From: Alkalinema pantanalense
GTDB taxonomy: Bacteria > Cyanobacteriota > Cyanobacteriia > Leptolyngbyales > Leptolyngbyaceae
Assembly (NCBI RefSeq): GCF_050753345.1
Contig: NZ_JBLZFX010000025.1
Span: 1 to 64,000 of the forward strand
Length of the DNA stretch: 64,000 bases
Direction of reading: 5' to 3'
Positions 1 to 8,109 of this stretch are shown here, one piece after another. A program made the translations under genes and the position numbers. The notes beneath the pieces were generated by a model. The model saw only the letters and a program-made list of their open reading frames with translations. It searched no databases and was not told the origin of the DNA. Position 1 is the first letter of the stretch. Each line of letters begins with the position of its first letter.

Positions 1-138
1 CGTTTCAAAACGATCTTTGGAGGCAATCTCAGTGCGCGTAAATTTGATAATCAAGCCGTGGAGCTATTCATCAAATGTGTTGCGCTCAATCGGATGATTC
101 AGATCGTTAAACCCGATAGCTACAAGGTTGAAGGTTAA
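1..138 (+). pseudogene. Transposase C-terminal fragment (IS4/IS5-like), cut by window edge
   Basis: The window opens inside a reading frame that encodes 45 residues and stops at TAA 136-138. It begins RFKTIFGGNLSARKF and ends PDSYKVEG. The pattern K-x-I-x-G-x-x-L-S-A-R-x-F followed by a hydrophobic helix with C-x-x-L-N-x-M is typical of the C-terminal end of DDE transposases of the IS4/IS5 type, just after the catalytic glutamate. The catalytic core lies outside the window, so whether the element is intact cannot be told. No terminal inverted repeat was identified in the 200 bases that follow. The family assignment rests on this short tail. Confidence 0.6.
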
Positions 139-347
139 TACCAGGACACTCTCAAGGCGAACCTGACCGTTTTTCTAATCATGCAACAAAGCCGTCAGTG
201 TTTGTAAGTATTGAGAACTCAAAGGGCTCGTCCATCAACCCCTAATTTGTAGCGATCGCCCCCTCATCTTCAGATCGATCACGTTGATCGGCAGGGCGAT
301 CGCGGATAATAGATCCATCGGTTGCAGTTCTCACCAGCCTCTAGCCT

Positions 348-1166
348 ATGACAGATCTCCTCGCCACCGACTTACCCCTCACTCCCTTCCCAGACCATAC
401 GCAACTGCCGGAGTCCGACGGTACCTTCGTGAAAAATTTTCAGGAGCATCCCCAAAGCATTTTGCTCACCGATTCCATTGGCCCCGTCTTGCAACAGCTT
501 CATCCCGATGGCCATTACGCGATCGGGCAAGACTGCGGCATCTATTGGCGTGAAACCGATCCCCCGGAGAAAGGTGCAGAAGCCCCCGACTGGTTTTATG
601 TTCCAGGCGTACCGCCCTTGCTCGATGGTCAAATTCGCCGTTCCTATGTCCTGCGTCGGGAATTTCGTCTGCCCTTGATTGCCCTAGAGTTTGCCAGTGG
701 CGACGGCAGCGAAGAACGGGACAACACACCTCTAGGCGTTGTCAATGGCACCCAAAAGCCTGGGAAATTCTGGGTTTACGAGCAAATTATGCGGATTCCC
801 TATTACGGGATTTATCTACCCAATCGTGGCCGCTTAGAGATGTACAACTTGGTGAATGCCGCCTATGAACCGATGATGCCAAATTCCCGTGGGCATTACG
901 AAATTACACCAATGCAAGTGGAATTGGGCGTCTGGGAGGGAGCCTACCAAAATCAAACCATGCAATGGCTACGCTGGTGGGATTTGCAGGGGAATTTGCT
1001 ACCAACAGGACAGGAAGCCGCCCAGCAAGCCCTAGAAGAAAAAGAGCAAGCTTTAGAAGAACGCGATCGGGAACGGGAGAAACGTCAACAATTGGCGGAA
1101 AAGCTGCGATCGCTGACTGCTGAGCAACTTGCGCTCCTTGGCATTTCTATCAATGACTTGGAGTAG
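348..1166 (+). CDS. Uma2 family (DUF820) putative endonuclease with C-terminal coiled coil
   Basis: This 272-residue protein matches the Uma2/DUF820 family, which is hugely expanded in cyanobacteria and predicted to have a PD-(D/E)XK restriction-like fold. The PD motif is seen as A-P-D81-W-F-Y-V and the following acidic strand as I-A-L-E114-F-A-S, at the expected spacing. Residues from about 220 to the end are a charged, alanine-rich coiled coil (repeated L-E-E-K/R-E-Q), a usual tail of these proteins. The start is the ATG that keeps the acidic N-terminus; no obvious Shine-Dalgarno sequence precedes it. It stands alone, with a structured intergenic region downstream. Its biological role and substrate are unknown. 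Confidence 0.85.
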   Translation: MTDLLATDLPLTPFPDHTQLPESDGTFVKNFQEHPQSILLTDSIGPVLQQLHPDGHYAIGQDCGIYWRETDPPEKGAEAPDWFYVPGVPPLLDGQIRRSYVLRREFRLPLIALEFASGDGSEERDNTPLGVVNGTQKPGKFWVYEQIMRIPYYGIYLPNRGRLEMYNLVNAAYEPMMPNSRGHYEITPMQVELGVWEGAYQNQTMQWLRWWDLQGNLLPTGQEAAQQALEEKEQALEERDREREKRQQLAEKLRSLTAEQLALLGISINDLE

Positions 1167-1496
1167 ATGTTTTCTTAAAAAGAAACGAAAAGCTTTCTGT
1201 AGCTGGACAACATCCCCAGTAAATTGCAACAGGGGTAGCCTCTACCAGCGGTTTACAACCTGTTGCATTGATCGATTCAACAAGACTGTTAGAAACATAA
1301 AAATAGGACAGAGTGCTGGTGGGCATTTACGGAACGCCGACACCGTGCACTCTGTCCCCAGGAATTGAAGTCCAAAACAAATCCTGTAACCTTATATTTC
1401 TCTATTCATTGTAGAACGCAGAGATCAGGATCAAATTTTGGAGATTTGCAGCAAGGCGAACTTTGTCCACGATCGTCCCATCAATCCAATGTCCCA
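1167..1496. other. Intergenic region with one strong hairpin and a short tandem duplication
   Basis: No gene is visible in this 330-base stretch between the Uma2 gene and the convergent PhoD-like gene. It contains a large hairpin (1306-1357, listed separately) and, at its right end, two tandem 16-base copies of GTCCCATCAATCCAAT (1475-1490 and 1491-1505, the second with one change). The second copy runs over the stop codon of the PhoD-like gene. Confidence 0.5.
1306..1357. repeat. Imperfect 52-base hairpin between convergent genes
   Basis: The arms GGACAGAGTGC (1306-1316) and GCACTCTGTCC (1347-1357) are perfectly complementary over 11 bp. The helix continues inward, after a small bulge, with GGTG/CACC and then GGC/GCC around an 11-base loop. 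No U-run follows on either strand, so it is not a classical terminator, although it lies where two convergent transcripts would end. It could be a folded RNA element or a small mobile repeat. Confidence 0.55.
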
Positions 1497-4031
1497 TCAA
1501 TCCAAGGGTGTCACAGGGTTGGATGGATGGGTTGATGTGCAAAACCGACTGCACACCAAGACATTGGGCTGGGCCGATCGCCGCCAATACAAATCCTGGG
1601 TCACGATCAACTGCTGCTGGGCGGCATCCCACTGAACTTGCACATGGCCCAAATTGTTATGCCCAATGACTTCTGAACCCGCTTGGAACCAATGATTCAA
1701 CGGGGCGAACCGATCGGCCATCCACCCTTGTAATCGAGTGATCCAAGACCGTTGCCGCCGAGCTAACAGTCGGGGCCGATCGGCTTCGGTTGGGGCCATG
1801 ATCTGTCCGACTCGGCGAGGTAAACGGGGGCGAATCCAAGTTAATTTGCAATACCAATCGGGCGGGGGACGATCGCTGGGTTGGGCTGGCCCAGGAAATT
1901 TAGCCACGGGCAGCATATCGATCGGATCTTGCCAACCAATCCATAGTCGATTGCGTTCCGGCAATAGCCATTGTTTTAAGCGTGTTTGGATCAATCGGGT
2001 AATAAATTCTTCGTTTTTCAACGCACTGGACGTCAGTTGCACCAGTTGGCGATGACGTCTCTGTCCTGAAGTTAGAGCGTAGTAATCCAACGTCACTGCC
2101 GCGCCATAGTGAATATCGCCCGATAGCACGACCACCGATTGCTTATGGTTTAGCAGCGTTGTTAACAGATTCGCCAAAGCTGGGAGTCGAATATTCCAAG
2201 CATCTCCTACATCATGGGCGAAGACTTTATTTTGACGTAAATACCAATGCTGAATCCAATCGATCGCTTGGAGACCAAATAAATTCGTTGGGGCAATAAT
2301 AAAGGTAACTCGGGGCAACGCTGGGATTGTCATATCGGGCGTTGATAGATCGAGTTGTTGCTGTAACGGATGCTGTAACGGTTTCTGTAGCTGTTCCTGA
2401 AACGCCGTGGGAGATAACAACGTCGGGGGGGCGATCTCCTGTTCGGCGATCGGGTAGCCGCGCCAAGTTCGCGTATCCAGAACAATCACATCATGGCAAT
2501 GACTATGCATTGAGTAATGCCAAGGAATTGCATCGGGATGACGGCTCAGGATCAACATCTTGCCATCCTGGACAAAGATGGGCTTTCCTGCACGATCGAA
2601 CTGGGGCATACCCAAGAGCTGTTCCAACCGTTCCCAAGTCTGACCATCTTGCCCTTGGGAAGCAGACCATTGGGCCGCTGCTTGTAATAACTGTTCTCCC
2701 AATTGCCCCGGTGCAAATCGTTCCGGCGTATTGCCCCAACCTTGGAACACCGCATAGGCCAGCAACGCATTTTGCACGGCCCGTCGTCCCAATGGTTTAC
2801 TTAGCACCCGCAAACACCACGCTTGATTGAGATACCAGTCATCGCTGACATCGTGATCGTCAAAAATGCAGTACATGGGCACATTGGCGAGCGATCGCCG
2901 AACTTTCCACAGGCTCTGAATAAAGGCTTGGATATCCTGCACCTCCCGATCCCACTGTTTGGCAGCCTGTTTAGCTGTGCGATGGGGATCAACTTTCCGC
3001 GATGACGATCGACCGAATTGCTCTACGCCTGTGGGAAATTGCGTCACCCAGCAAATGGGCGACCAAGCCAAGAGATAGGATGCGTAGAACTCGCCCAAAC
3101 TCAGTAAATGACTGTTCACTTTTTGGGATTTTTTCAGGAGCCCTGCTGTAAAACCCGCCATTTTAGTAGCCACTTGGCTACGGGTGCCGGGGCGCAGATC
3201 TTCCGCGATCGCTAAATCAGCCAGTAATTCCGTTCGAGCTTGGTCGGACTCGTCTTCATCCTCTGCAATAGGGGGATCGGCTGTCTCCAGTGGTGGGTGC
3301 GATCGTCCTGCCTGTGCTTGATCGTCGTGGGCGGACTCTGGGCCTGAGGGGGTAGGGCGAAGTTGCAGCATCTCCCGCCAGCCTAGCAAATCATCCCCCA
3401 CCTGCGTCGCCACCCAGAGCAAGGGATCGGCCACATCATCGCCATAGATTTGATCTCCCGTGAGCCATAGTTGATGGGGGCGGGGCTCTGCTGCGACGAT
3501 CGCGCGGTGGATCAGATCATCTAGCGTTGCTAAAGCGTCAACTCCGTCCCCATGGGGCTTACGGCAGGAACCATGCACCAGACGGAGATTATCTATTTCC
3601 CGAGGTGGGAGGGCAAAGGTAGGGAAGCCATGATCAAAATAACTGATCGTCACTGCCGGAAAAGCAGAAGAACAGAGGGCTTCCCCCAGGGTTTCCGATC
3701 GGTGGGTTGTTAAGATTCCCCCTTCTGGGCTGTCTAGGGGCTGAAAGTCCAAATCGTAGGCATAAACTTCACCCGCCTTTAACCGATCGCCTATCTCACT
3801 CACTGCAGTGATCGCTACCACATGTAAGGACTGCCCTAGGGAGATCGTCGATCGTTGCCCTTCCATCCGCATCTGCTCAAGCGTTGCACCGTTGTGTGAT
3901 GTTTCATAAATGCGTAAGGTCACGGACCGTGGGGATTTTAGGGCAACCCACACCGTCACCGATGCAGCGTCTGTGTGCTGGAGAATTGGGCCAGCCAAAA
4001 TCAGGGGCAAGGAAGCAAAGCGATCGGTCAT
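1497..4031 (-). CDS. PhoD-like metallophosphatase family protein
   Basis: This 844-residue protein belongs to the PhoD-like phosphatase family (alkaline phosphatase D type, Fe/Ca-dependent in characterised members). The motif order fits: an N-terminal beta-sandwich region, then VHGSCRKPHGDG (metal-binding cysteine), W-L-T-G-D-Q-I-Y-G-D-D, F-D-D-H-D-V-S-D-D-W, and S-G-D-I-H-Y-G-A near residue 660. There is no clear signal peptide or Tat motif (RR) at the N-terminus, unlike secreted PhoD, so a cytoplasmic or non-classical location is possible. A long acidic, low-conservation insert (about residues 245-280) interrupts the domain. It is followed 24 bases upstream by another minus-strand gene (4056-4772) and may share its transcript. 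The exact substrate is unknown. Confidence 0.85.
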   Translation of the reverse strand: MTDRFASLPLILAGPILQHTDAASVTVWVALKSPRSVTLRIYETSHNGATLEQMRMEGQRSTISLGQSLHVVAITAVSEIGDRLKAGEVYAYDLDFQPLDSPEGGILTTHRSETLGEALCSSAFPAVTISYFDHGFPTFALPPREIDNLRLVHGSCRKPHGDGVDALATLDDLIHRAIVAAEPRPHQLWLTGDQIYGDDVADPLLWVATQVGDDLLGWREMLQLRPTPSGPESAHDDQAQAGRSHPPLETADPPIAEDEDESDQARTELLADLAIAEDLRPGTRSQVATKMAGFTAGLLKKSQKVNSHLLSLGEFYASYLLAWSPICWVTQFPTGVEQFGRSSSRKVDPHRTAKQAAKQWDREVQDIQAFIQSLWKVRRSLANVPMYCIFDDHDVSDDWYLNQAWCLRVLSKPLGRRAVQNALLAYAVFQGWGNTPERFAPGQLGEQLLQAAAQWSASQGQDGQTWERLEQLLGMPQFDRAGKPIFVQDGKMLILSRHPDAIPWHYSMHSHCHDVIVLDTRTWRGYPIAEQEIAPPTLLSPTAFQEQLQKPLQHPLQQQLDLSTPDMTIPALPRVTFIIAPTNLFGLQAIDWIQHWYLRQNKVFAHDVGDAWNIRLPALANLLTTLLNHKQSVVVLSGDIHYGAAVTLDYYALTSGQRRHRQLVQLTSSALKNEEFITRLIQTRLKQWLLPERNRLWIGWQDPIDMLPVAKFPGPAQPSDRPPPDWYCKLTWIRPRLPRRVGQIMAPTEADRPRLLARRQRSWITRLQGWMADRFAPLNHWFQAGSEVIGHNNLGHVQVQWDAAQQQLIVTQDLYWRRSAQPNVLVCSRFCTSTHPSNPVTPLD

Positions 4032-4055
4032 TCTGTTTGACTACAAAGGAGATGG

Positions 4056-4772
4056 CTAAATGTAAGGGGTAACATCTTCGCCACATTGATCCGCCAGAAA
4101 GGATAATGCCCGGAATCGTAACCCCACCAACTGTTCATATAACGGGTTAATTTTACACATCGGGGGAATGTGAACAATCTTTTTACCAAACAACACCACA
4201 TCCCGCTCGAAGGGACACTGGGATGGAATTAGCTTACAGAGAAAGCGAGCCACCTTGGGATCCTCCACTTCCATACCATCCAACCATGCCCGCACGGGTT
4301 GCAACAAATCTTCTCGCGTTTGGGAGGGATAGAGGCTGCTAGCAGGGCCACGTTCTGCTGCAACTAACGGACTTGCGGTCTGACTTTCCAAATCACACAG
4401 CGTGAGTCGCAGAGTATCCAATACGTCATGGCTACTGCCCAACGCCGTAGCAAACTCCGTCAGTTTCTCATCTTCGGTGGTGGTGTACACCCCATCGGAT
4501 AGGGCCACCATGACTGCCGTTCGCAGAAAATTTTCTGCTAGCGCTTTATCTGACCCAAAGGTAGCCTTGAGGTCCTCTGGGCTAACGGGTTGAAAAATTT
4601 TGGCACTCTCATCGGCGGTAATTTCGTGATGGGTCAGCGATGCAATCAATTGCTTTTCCGAGTCATCAAAATCGCCATCCGCCCAGGCTAAGGTAAGGAG
4701 ACCTCGGAGCCAGAGTTCAATTTGTGCGTCGGTATAGGTCCCGGAGTTTGCACTGGAATTTACCATGGTCAT
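4056..4772 (-). CDS. TerB-like protein with Mo-dependent nitrogenase C-terminal domain
   Basis: This 238-residue protein has two parts. Residues 15-130 resemble the TerB/tellurite-resistance helical domain, with the paired acidic motifs A-D-G-D-F-D-D-S-E and S-D-G-V-Y-T-T-T-E-D that suggest metal binding. Residues 155-238 match the family named Mo-dependent nitrogenase C-terminal domain (PF06967), recognisable from C-K-x-I-P-S-x-C-P-F-E-R and the I-P-P-M-C-K-x-N-P-L-Y-E-Q block. Despite the name, this domain is widespread in cyanobacteria, including non-fixers, and no nif genes are nearby. The ATG at 4772 is used; a second in-frame ATG lies two codons later. It is upstream of and co-oriented with the PhoD-like gene. 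Function is unknown. Confidence 0.75.
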   Translation of the reverse strand: MTMVNSSANSGTYTDAQIELWLRGLLTLAWADGDFDDSEKQLIASLTHHEITADESAKIFQPVSPEDLKATFGSDKALAENFLRTAVMVALSDGVYTTTEDEKLTEFATALGSSHDVLDTLRLTLCDLESQTASPLVAAERGPASSLYPSQTREDLLQPVRAWLDGMEVEDPKVARFLCKLIPSQCPFERDVVLFGKKIVHIPPMCKINPLYEQLVGLRFRALSFLADQCGEDVTPYI

Positions 4773-5247
4773 TGCGATCGAGTCTTTTTTCTGGTCACTC
4801 TGTTTCGATCATAATCCAGCTTTTCCGGGATCGAGGAATTTCCGTGACTCTACGGGCCAGTCAAATTAAATTTGATGGGTGGTAAGCATTGGGAGCTCCG
4901 ATGATCGTTAAATTTACAGGGGTGTAACCTGTCAAAATTGTCCTAACAGCACACAGAACAGCACACAGAACCCCTCAGCAAACATTGAGATTGCTAGCTG
5001 TCGCCCCTAGGCTGGGGACATTCAGACTCCGTGAAGTCGATGCAGGCGTGATGTCTTGAGATCTTTGCGGCTGTGGCGTAGTGAAGATTAATGCACGTTT
5101 TCCCTCAATGCCAGTTCTCTCGTAATACGGCTAGTTTTCTCGTAATACGCTATAGAAACGCCATTGTTTCCTGGGGTGTTCCTTAGATTGTGCTAAGGTA
5201 ACCCAGTCTGCTACAACTGAGCAGGTATTTGTATCTCAGGAGAAGCC
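4773..5247. other. Divergent intergenic region with short direct repeats
   Basis: No gene is seen in this 475-base region between divergently transcribed genes, so promoters for both probably lie here. It contains two near-identical 20-base units, AGTTCTCTCGTAATACGGCT (5113-5132) and AGTTTTCTCGTAATACGCTA (5133-5152), about 100 bases before the plus-strand start. These could be regulator sites or a slippage duplication. A shorter duplication (CAGCACACAGAAC) lies near 4945-4975. The plus-strand gene is preceded by a good ribosome-binding site (AGGAGA, about 6 bases before ATG 5248). Confidence 0.45.
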
Positions 5248-5622
5248 ATGTCCTTCGCGGCGTTCTGTCTTTTGATGGCCTCGGTGGCAGCGAGTGTGGG
5301 CGGCCAATTTTTCCTTAAGCAGGGCGCTTTGGCATTGGGGACGATCGATTCCAGCAACGTTCTCTTGGCGATTGTCAGCATGATCACGAAGTGGCAAATC
5401 CTGGTGGGTCTGGTCTGCTACGGTTTGGGGGTGGTGACGTATATTCTGCTGCTGAATAAGGTGAATCTCAGCATTGCCAGTCCCCTGTTGGCTTTGAGCT
5501 ATGTCTTTGCGGTTTTGTTGGGTTTGTTTTTCTTCAAAGAGAAATTGACGCTGGTGCAGTACATTGGCATTGCTTTCATCTTTTTAGGGGTTGTGTTGCT
5601 GACTCGATCGACCTCTAACTAG
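5248..5622 (+). CDS. Small EamA/SMR-like four-helix membrane transporter
   Basis: This 124-residue, very hydrophobic protein has four predicted membrane segments (about 5-25, 40-60, 68-90 and 98-118), the size and layout of small multidrug resistance and half-EamA transporters. The sequence S-V-G-G-Q-F-F-L-K-Q-G-A-L in helix 1 and the final V-Q-Y-I-G-I-A-F-I-F-L-G-V-V-L-L helix resemble the EamA-like subfamily that includes undecaprenol-linked sugar flippases of the ArnE/F type. The neighbouring glycosyltransferases (5654-7940, opposite strand) fit a role in envelope polysaccharide or glycolipid traffic, but that is inference from proximity. A Shine-Dalgarno AGGAGA supports the start. Confidence 0.75.
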   Translation: MSFAAFCLLMASVAASVGGQFFLKQGALALGTIDSSNVLLAIVSMITKWQILVGLVCYGLGVVTYILLLNKVNLSIASPLLALSYVFAVLLGLFFFKEKLTLVQYIGIAFIFLGVVLLTRSTSN

Positions 5623-5653
5623 AGACCGTTTCGCACTCTTTGCCGCCTGGAAT

Positions 5654-6754
5654 TCAGGCCATAAATTGGCTCAAAATCTCCGTTGTGAGTTTTCCCGTTT
5701 TTTGCCAACTGAATTGTTGAGCACGGGCTAAACCCCGTTGCCGCAATTGTTGCCAGGTTTGTTCATCGGAGATTAACTCGGTCATGGCTTGGGCGATCGC
5801 GTTGACATCGTAGGGATCGACTAACAATGCCGCATCCCCCGCCACTTCTGGCAAGGAGGACAGATTAGAGGTAATTACAGGGGTTCCGCAGGCCATGGCT
5901 TCCAGCACGGGCAACCCAAAGCCTTCCCACAGGGTGGGAAAAACGAGGCCGATCGCGTTATTCAGCAAAACGGGCAATTCCCGGTAAGGTACATAGTTGA
6001 GGAACTGCAACCGGACGCCGAGATCCCAGGCTTGGCCTTCCAACTGGGGAGTGTAGCGAGGATCCGCTGGCCCTGCAATCCATAGTTCATAGTCCTGGTG
6101 GTTGGGCACCTGGGCAAAGGCGGACAGGACTCTAGAGAGGTTTTTGTAGGGGTCGTGGCGGCCTAGGTAGAGGAAGTAGGGTTTGCGGGGCAGGTCTAGA
6201 AAGCGGAAGTTACTGGCGTCGTAGGCTAAGGGGACGGGGGTGAGTTGGCTGGCGGGAATGTTGTAGAACTCCATGGCGTCGCGGGCGGTGGCGGCGGAAT
6301 CGCACAGCACATGCTTGGCCTGCCGCAGAACCCGTGGGATGTAGTGTCGGAAGTAAAGGGTGAGGGGCGATCGCTTGCGGGGGAAGCGCAGGGGAATCAG
6401 GTCATGCAGGGTGACGATCGTCGGAATCCGGCGACCAAGAGGCATTTCAGGGATCGGGGAAAATAGCAGGCTGCCCTGGAATTTGCGATAGAGGCGGGGT
6501 AGTTTGAACTGAGTCCAGATCAAGCGTCGTAGGTGGCCTTTGCTGCCGTGGTCGGGGTTCATTCTGCCGGAAACGGGGAAGTAATCGAGCTTGCCGCCGT
6601 CCTCGGGGGGGCGGGCTTGCCATTGGGGCAGAGATTCTAGGCTAATCAGCAGTTTGGGATGGAACTCGCGCAACTGCGGCACAAGATTTTGGGCATAGAC
6701 GGTGTGCCCCGTTGGTTTGGTCGTCAGAAATGCCAAATTCACCAGCAATCCCAT
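5654..6754 (-). CDS. Glycosyltransferase family 4 protein
   Basis: This 366-residue GT4-type, two-domain Rossmann (GT-B) glycosyltransferase shows the N-terminal glycine turn P-T-G-H-T-V-Y, the donor-site block L-G-R-H-D-P-Y-K-N-L near the middle, and the signature E-G-F-G-L-P-V-L-E-A-M-A-C-G-T-P-V toward the end. GT4 enzymes move sugars from nucleotide-sugar donors with retention of configuration. I place the start at ATG 6754 (MGLLVNLAFL) because GGGGAGA precedes it by about 4 bases. An in-frame start at 6814 would add 20 residues and overlap the upstream gene. It lies directly downstream of a second GT4 gene and is probably co-transcribed with it; together they look like steps in one surface-glycan pathway. 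Confidence 0.88.
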   Translation of the reverse strand: MGLLVNLAFLTTKPTGHTVYAQNLVPQLREFHPKLLISLESLPQWQARPPEDGGKLDYFPVSGRMNPDHGSKGHLRRLIWTQFKLPRLYRKFQGSLLFSPIPEMPLGRRIPTIVTLHDLIPLRFPRKRSPLTLYFRHYIPRVLRQAKHVLCDSAATARDAMEFYNIPASQLTPVPLAYDASNFRFLDLPRKPYFLYLGRHDPYKNLSRVLSAFAQVPNHQDYELWIAGPADPRYTPQLEGQAWDLGVRLQFLNYVPYRELPVLLNNAIGLVFPTLWEGFGLPVLEAMACGTPVITSNLSSLPEVAGDAALLVDPYDVNAIAQAMTELISDEQTWQQLRQRGLARAQQFSWQKTGKLTTEILSQFMA

Positions 6755-6791
6755 GGTTTCTCCCCTATCCCAATGCACGCGAACTAGCTGA

Positions 6792-7940
6792 TTACGCCAA
6801 CAGTCTATAGGCATTTAGGGTTTGTTTGGCGGTTTCGGCCCAGGAGAATTTAGTCGCCTGCTGGTACCCCTGGGTGATCAGTTGTTGCCGCAGGGTGCGA
6901 TCGCCGATGACTTGACCGATCGCGTGGCTTAGGGCGTCTACATCTTGGGGATCGACCAAGAGGGCGGCGTTACCTGCTACTTCAGGAATGGAGGAGGTGT
7001 TGCTGGTGACGACGGGGGCACCGAGGGTCATGGCTTCTAGGACGGGGAGTCCAAAGCCTTCGTAGAGCGACGGGTAAACGAAGACATTGGCCTGGGCGAG
7101 GAAGTAGGCGACGGCGGCATCGCTGAGGTAGCTGAGGTGGTGAATCTGGTCACGATAGGGCGATCGCGTGATCTGGTCAAAAATCGATTCGTATAACCAC
7201 CCTTTTTGACCAATTAAGACTAAATCATGGTTGATACGATCGCGGGCTTTGAGTTGCTCGAAGGCTTGAATTAAAGTGGCGATATTTTTGCGGGGTTCGA
7301 TCGTGCTGACGAAGAGGATGTAGGGTTTGCTGAAGGGGTAGGGCACGTCGGCGATCGCGCTGGGGCTGGGAATGTCGGCGGTGGTGAGGCGGCTGGCGGG
7401 ATAGGTGGTAACGATGCGATCGGCGGGAAAACCGAGGTATTCGACAATATCGCGTTTGGAACTCTCGGAAATGGTCACGATTAAGTCGGTCCAGCGTAAA
7501 CAGCGGCGCAATTGCTGGGCGTAGGCTTTGACAGTAGCGGTGGCGAATTGGGGATATTTGATAAAGGTGAGGTCGTAGACTGTGGCAACTCGTTTACTAT
7601 GGCGAAAGGGAAAGACCATGTAGTTGGTGCCATGGTAAATGTCGGGTTTACCAAACTGAGACTCCACGAAGGGAAACAGTTGGGGAAAGCGCAGAAACCA
7701 GTTGGAGAAACGCACAGGGAAGGGAAAGGTGCGAATGAGGGGGCTGTAGGGGCGGAGTTGTTCAGGGTAGTTGAATTGGCCTTTCAGCAGTCCTTTAAGG
7801 CTGGGTTGGAAGGAGATACGCAGTTCAAAGTTTTCGGGTTGGCGGAGCCGATCGAGTTCTTGGATCAGGTTGAGGGTATAGAGCCCAATGCCGCTGGGTT
7901 TGGGCAAGACGGAGGTTGCATCGATCGTGACGCTAAACAT
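6792..7940 (-). CDS. Glycosyltransferase family 4 protein
   Basis: This is the second GT4 enzyme of the pair (382 residues from the start chosen). It has the N-terminal loop K-P-S-G-I-G-L-Y-T-L-N-L, the donor-domain entry F-V-S-T-I-E-P-R-K-N-I, and the signature E-G-F-G-L-P-V-L-E-A-M-T-L-G-A-P-V. The first strand (MFSVTIDATSVL) starts at the ATG at 7940, which fits family length; a longer frame opening at 8048 would add 36 residues with no family resemblance. It shares the C-terminal S-S-I-P-E-V-A-G-N-A-A-L-L-V-D-P block with its neighbour (S-S-L-P-E-V-A-G-D-A-A), so the two are paralogues, perhaps from tandem duplication. The acceptor is unknown. Confidence 0.88.
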   Translation of the reverse strand: MFSVTIDATSVLPKPSGIGLYTLNLIQELDRLRQPENFELRISFQPSLKGLLKGQFNYPEQLRPYSPLIRTFPFPVRFSNWFLRFPQLFPFVESQFGKPDIYHGTNYMVFPFRHSKRVATVYDLTFIKYPQFATATVKAYAQQLRRCLRWTDLIVTISESSKRDIVEYLGFPADRIVTTYPASRLTTADIPSPSAIADVPYPFSKPYILFVSTIEPRKNIATLIQAFEQLKARDRINHDLVLIGQKGWLYESIFDQITRSPYRDQIHHLSYLSDAAVAYFLAQANVFVYPSLYEGFGLPVLEAMTLGAPVVTSNTSSIPEVAGNAALLVDPQDVDALSHAIGQVIGDRTLRQQLITQGYQQATKFSWAETAKQTLNAYRLLA

Positions 7941-8109
7941 AGGGTTACGCTGCACAGGGGAAAACCATTCTCCAGCGTAATCGATGCTGGGCCAATTGGC
8001 GCAGGGCGATCGTTGCAGGGATTGCAGGGTTAGGGAGAGCGGCTCCATAGAGCCTCAAAGCAGTCTCTCCCCCCCTTTTGTTTCAGTCCCGATCGCTAAA
8101 TTCCGATCG

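Noticed and set aside
4056..4772. Evidence for nitrogen fixation
   Set aside because: The domain name mentions nitrogenase, but no nif genes occur and the family is found in non-fixing cyanobacteria.
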